NCBI GenBank assembly: GCA_965659285.1
Contig: CBFHWB010000187.1
Location: 1-7,071 of the forward strand
DNA from: UBA8108 sp965659285
Lineage (GTDB): Bacteria; Planctomycetota; UBA8108
Reading direction: 5' to 3'
Length of the DNA: 7,071 nucleotides
Shown here: in pieces, positions 6,355 to 7,071 of the stretch
Position numbering within the stretch: the first letter of the stretch is position 1
How the letters are laid out: each line of letters begins with the position of its first letter
Position numbers and translations under genes: made by a program
Notes under the pieces: generated by a model
Told to the model about the DNA's origin: nothing
Databases searched by the model: none
Seen by the model: the letters and a program-made list of their open reading frames with translations, nothing else

Positions 6355-7071
6355 AGACGTTGGTCTCGCCCGGACGCTCATTGAAGCGATTCGAGGCCCA
6401 GACCAGCCTGGTTCCATCCGGAGAGAACATTGGGAATCCGTCAAAGTCCGGAGCATGGGTGATGCGCTCCTCTTCGCCGGAGTCGATGTCGATCAAGAAG
6501 AGATCGAAGTTCGGCTTTCTACGGTCCTTGCTGTGCTTGTTTGTCGCATAGATCAGCTTGCGGCCGGAAGGATGGAAGAAGGGGCAGAAGTTCGCGCGGC
6601 CGTTGCTGGTCACCTGCCGAATATTAGTTCCATCGGCGTTCATCACGTAGATCTCCAGTCGGCTGGGCTCTACCTGTCCCTTCGCAAGGAGGCCACGATA
6701 TTTCTCGAGCGCCTCGCCCTTGGGGCGGCTGGCTCGGAAACAGATGGTCTTTCCATCAGGAGAGAAAAAAGGACCCCCATCGTAACCCGGGATGTCCGTC
6801 AGTTGACGCTGGTCGCTTCCATCCGGCTTCATGTCCCAGATCTCGAGGTCGCCTGTTCGAGCGGAAGTAAAAACGATCCGCGCCCCATCCCGGGAGTAGG
6901 TCGGCTCCGCATCGTAGCCCTTGGCGTCGGTGAGTCTTTTCAGGTCGCCGCCTTCGGCGCTCTCGCTGAAAATATCAAAGTCTTCATAGACCCGCCAGAC
7001 ATACGGGGGCGGGGGTGGCGGAGGGACGGGGCCGTCCGGTGAGCCGAGGTGTGTCGCTGCGTATACGATCC
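6332..7071 (-). CDS. TolB-like PD40 beta-propeller protein (5' partial)
   Basis: The frame is open from the right edge (first whole codon at 7067-7069) to TAG at 6332-6334, giving 245 visible residues of a longer protein. Four propeller blades recur with the pattern aspartate-rich turn, RLT, Y/FDxxP, FSPDG, then a hydrophobic strand. They show as KRLTDAKGYDAEPTYSRDG, RQLTDIPGYDGGPFFSPDG, RQVTSNGRANFCPFFHPSG and ERITHAPDFDGFPMFSPDG. A partial earlier blade ends in IVYAATHLGSPDG, and the chain closes with ETNVFIADWKD. A run of seven prolines near visible residues 17-23 precedes YVW. Members are usually exported and are often named TolB-like. The gene may be periplasmic, but its signal peptide lies outside the window. 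The internal ATG at 6832 sits mid-blade and is not the start. The partner or ligand is unknown. Confidence 0.9.
   Translation of the reverse strand, partial: IVYAATHLGSPDGPVPPPPPPPYVWRVYEDFDIFSESAEGGDLKRLTDAKGYDAEPTYSRDGARIVFTSARTGDLEIWDMKPDGSDQRQLTDIPGYDGGPFFSPDGKTICFRASRPKGEALEKYRGLLAKGQVEPSRLEIYVMNADGTNIRQVTSNGRANFCPFFHPSGRKLIYATNKHSKDRRKPNFDLFLIDIDSGEEERITHAPDFDGFPMFSPDGTRLVWASNRFNERPGETNVFIADWKD

Noticed and set aside
6830..6832. ATG within the PD40 gene as its start
   Set aside because: The frame continues upstream to the window edge with further conserved propeller repeats, so this methionine is internal.
6131..7042. 303-codon open frame on the + strand spanning lspA and the PD40 gene
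   Set aside because: It overlaps two genes with clear conserved motifs in other frames, and its own translation shows no recognisable fold or ribosome site.
1..7071. tRNA, rRNA, CRISPR, insertion sequence, prophage or toxin-antitoxin signals
   Set aside because: A read of both strands showed no cloverleaf, no regularly spaced repeats, no terminal inverted repeats with a transposase, and no small paired genes of those families.

Overview
The window looks like ordinary chromosomal DNA from a high-G+C Gram-negative bacterium. It has dense genes, good ribosome sites on some genes and none on others, and no mobile elements, RNA genes or CRISPR. The mix suggests Planctomycetota or a similar environmental phylum. 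It holds a roughly 1000-residue membrane protein fused to a spermidine-synthase fold, a Hanks-type kinase-like membrane protein, a lipoprotein signal peptidase with extra extracytoplasmic sequence, and a TolB-like PD40 propeller protein. This taxonomic guess rests on remembered family flavour only and is weak.

Layout, left to right. Positions 1-141 hold the C-terminal end of an unidentified gene on the + strand. It converges, with a 9-bp gap, on a large minus-strand gene (151-3123) for a fused multi-spanning membrane/spermidine-synthase-like protein. A 129-bp divergent gap (3124-3252) separates that gene from an unknown exported protein on the + strand (3253-4209). A second 129-bp gap (4210-4338) carries a plausible sigma70-type promoter and a perfect 9-bp inverted repeat. 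It leads into a kinase-like gene (4339-5652) whose catalytic-loop aspartate is replaced by arginine. Next is lspA (5704-6354), which has a good promoter placed so that its transcript may start at, or within a base or so of, the start codon. lspA overlaps tail-to-tail by 23 bp with a minus-strand PD40/TolB-like beta-propeller gene (6332 to beyond the right edge).

How the genes might work together: four of the five substantial genes encode exported, membrane or envelope-acting products, and the fifth probably does too. LspA processes lipoproteins, the PD40 protein is of a usually periplasmic type, the 318-residue protein has a signal peptide, and the kinase-like protein has one membrane anchor with a helical C-terminal tail. 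That is a loose envelope theme. The strands alternate and promoters sit between the genes, so I do not see one operon or a clear multi-gene system. The best leads for novelty are the apparent pseudokinase with its inverted-repeat leader, the spermidine-synthase-like enzyme lacking the usual polyamine-binding aspartates, the possibly leaderless lspA and the uncharacterised exported protein. No stretch longer than 300 bases lacks a gene.
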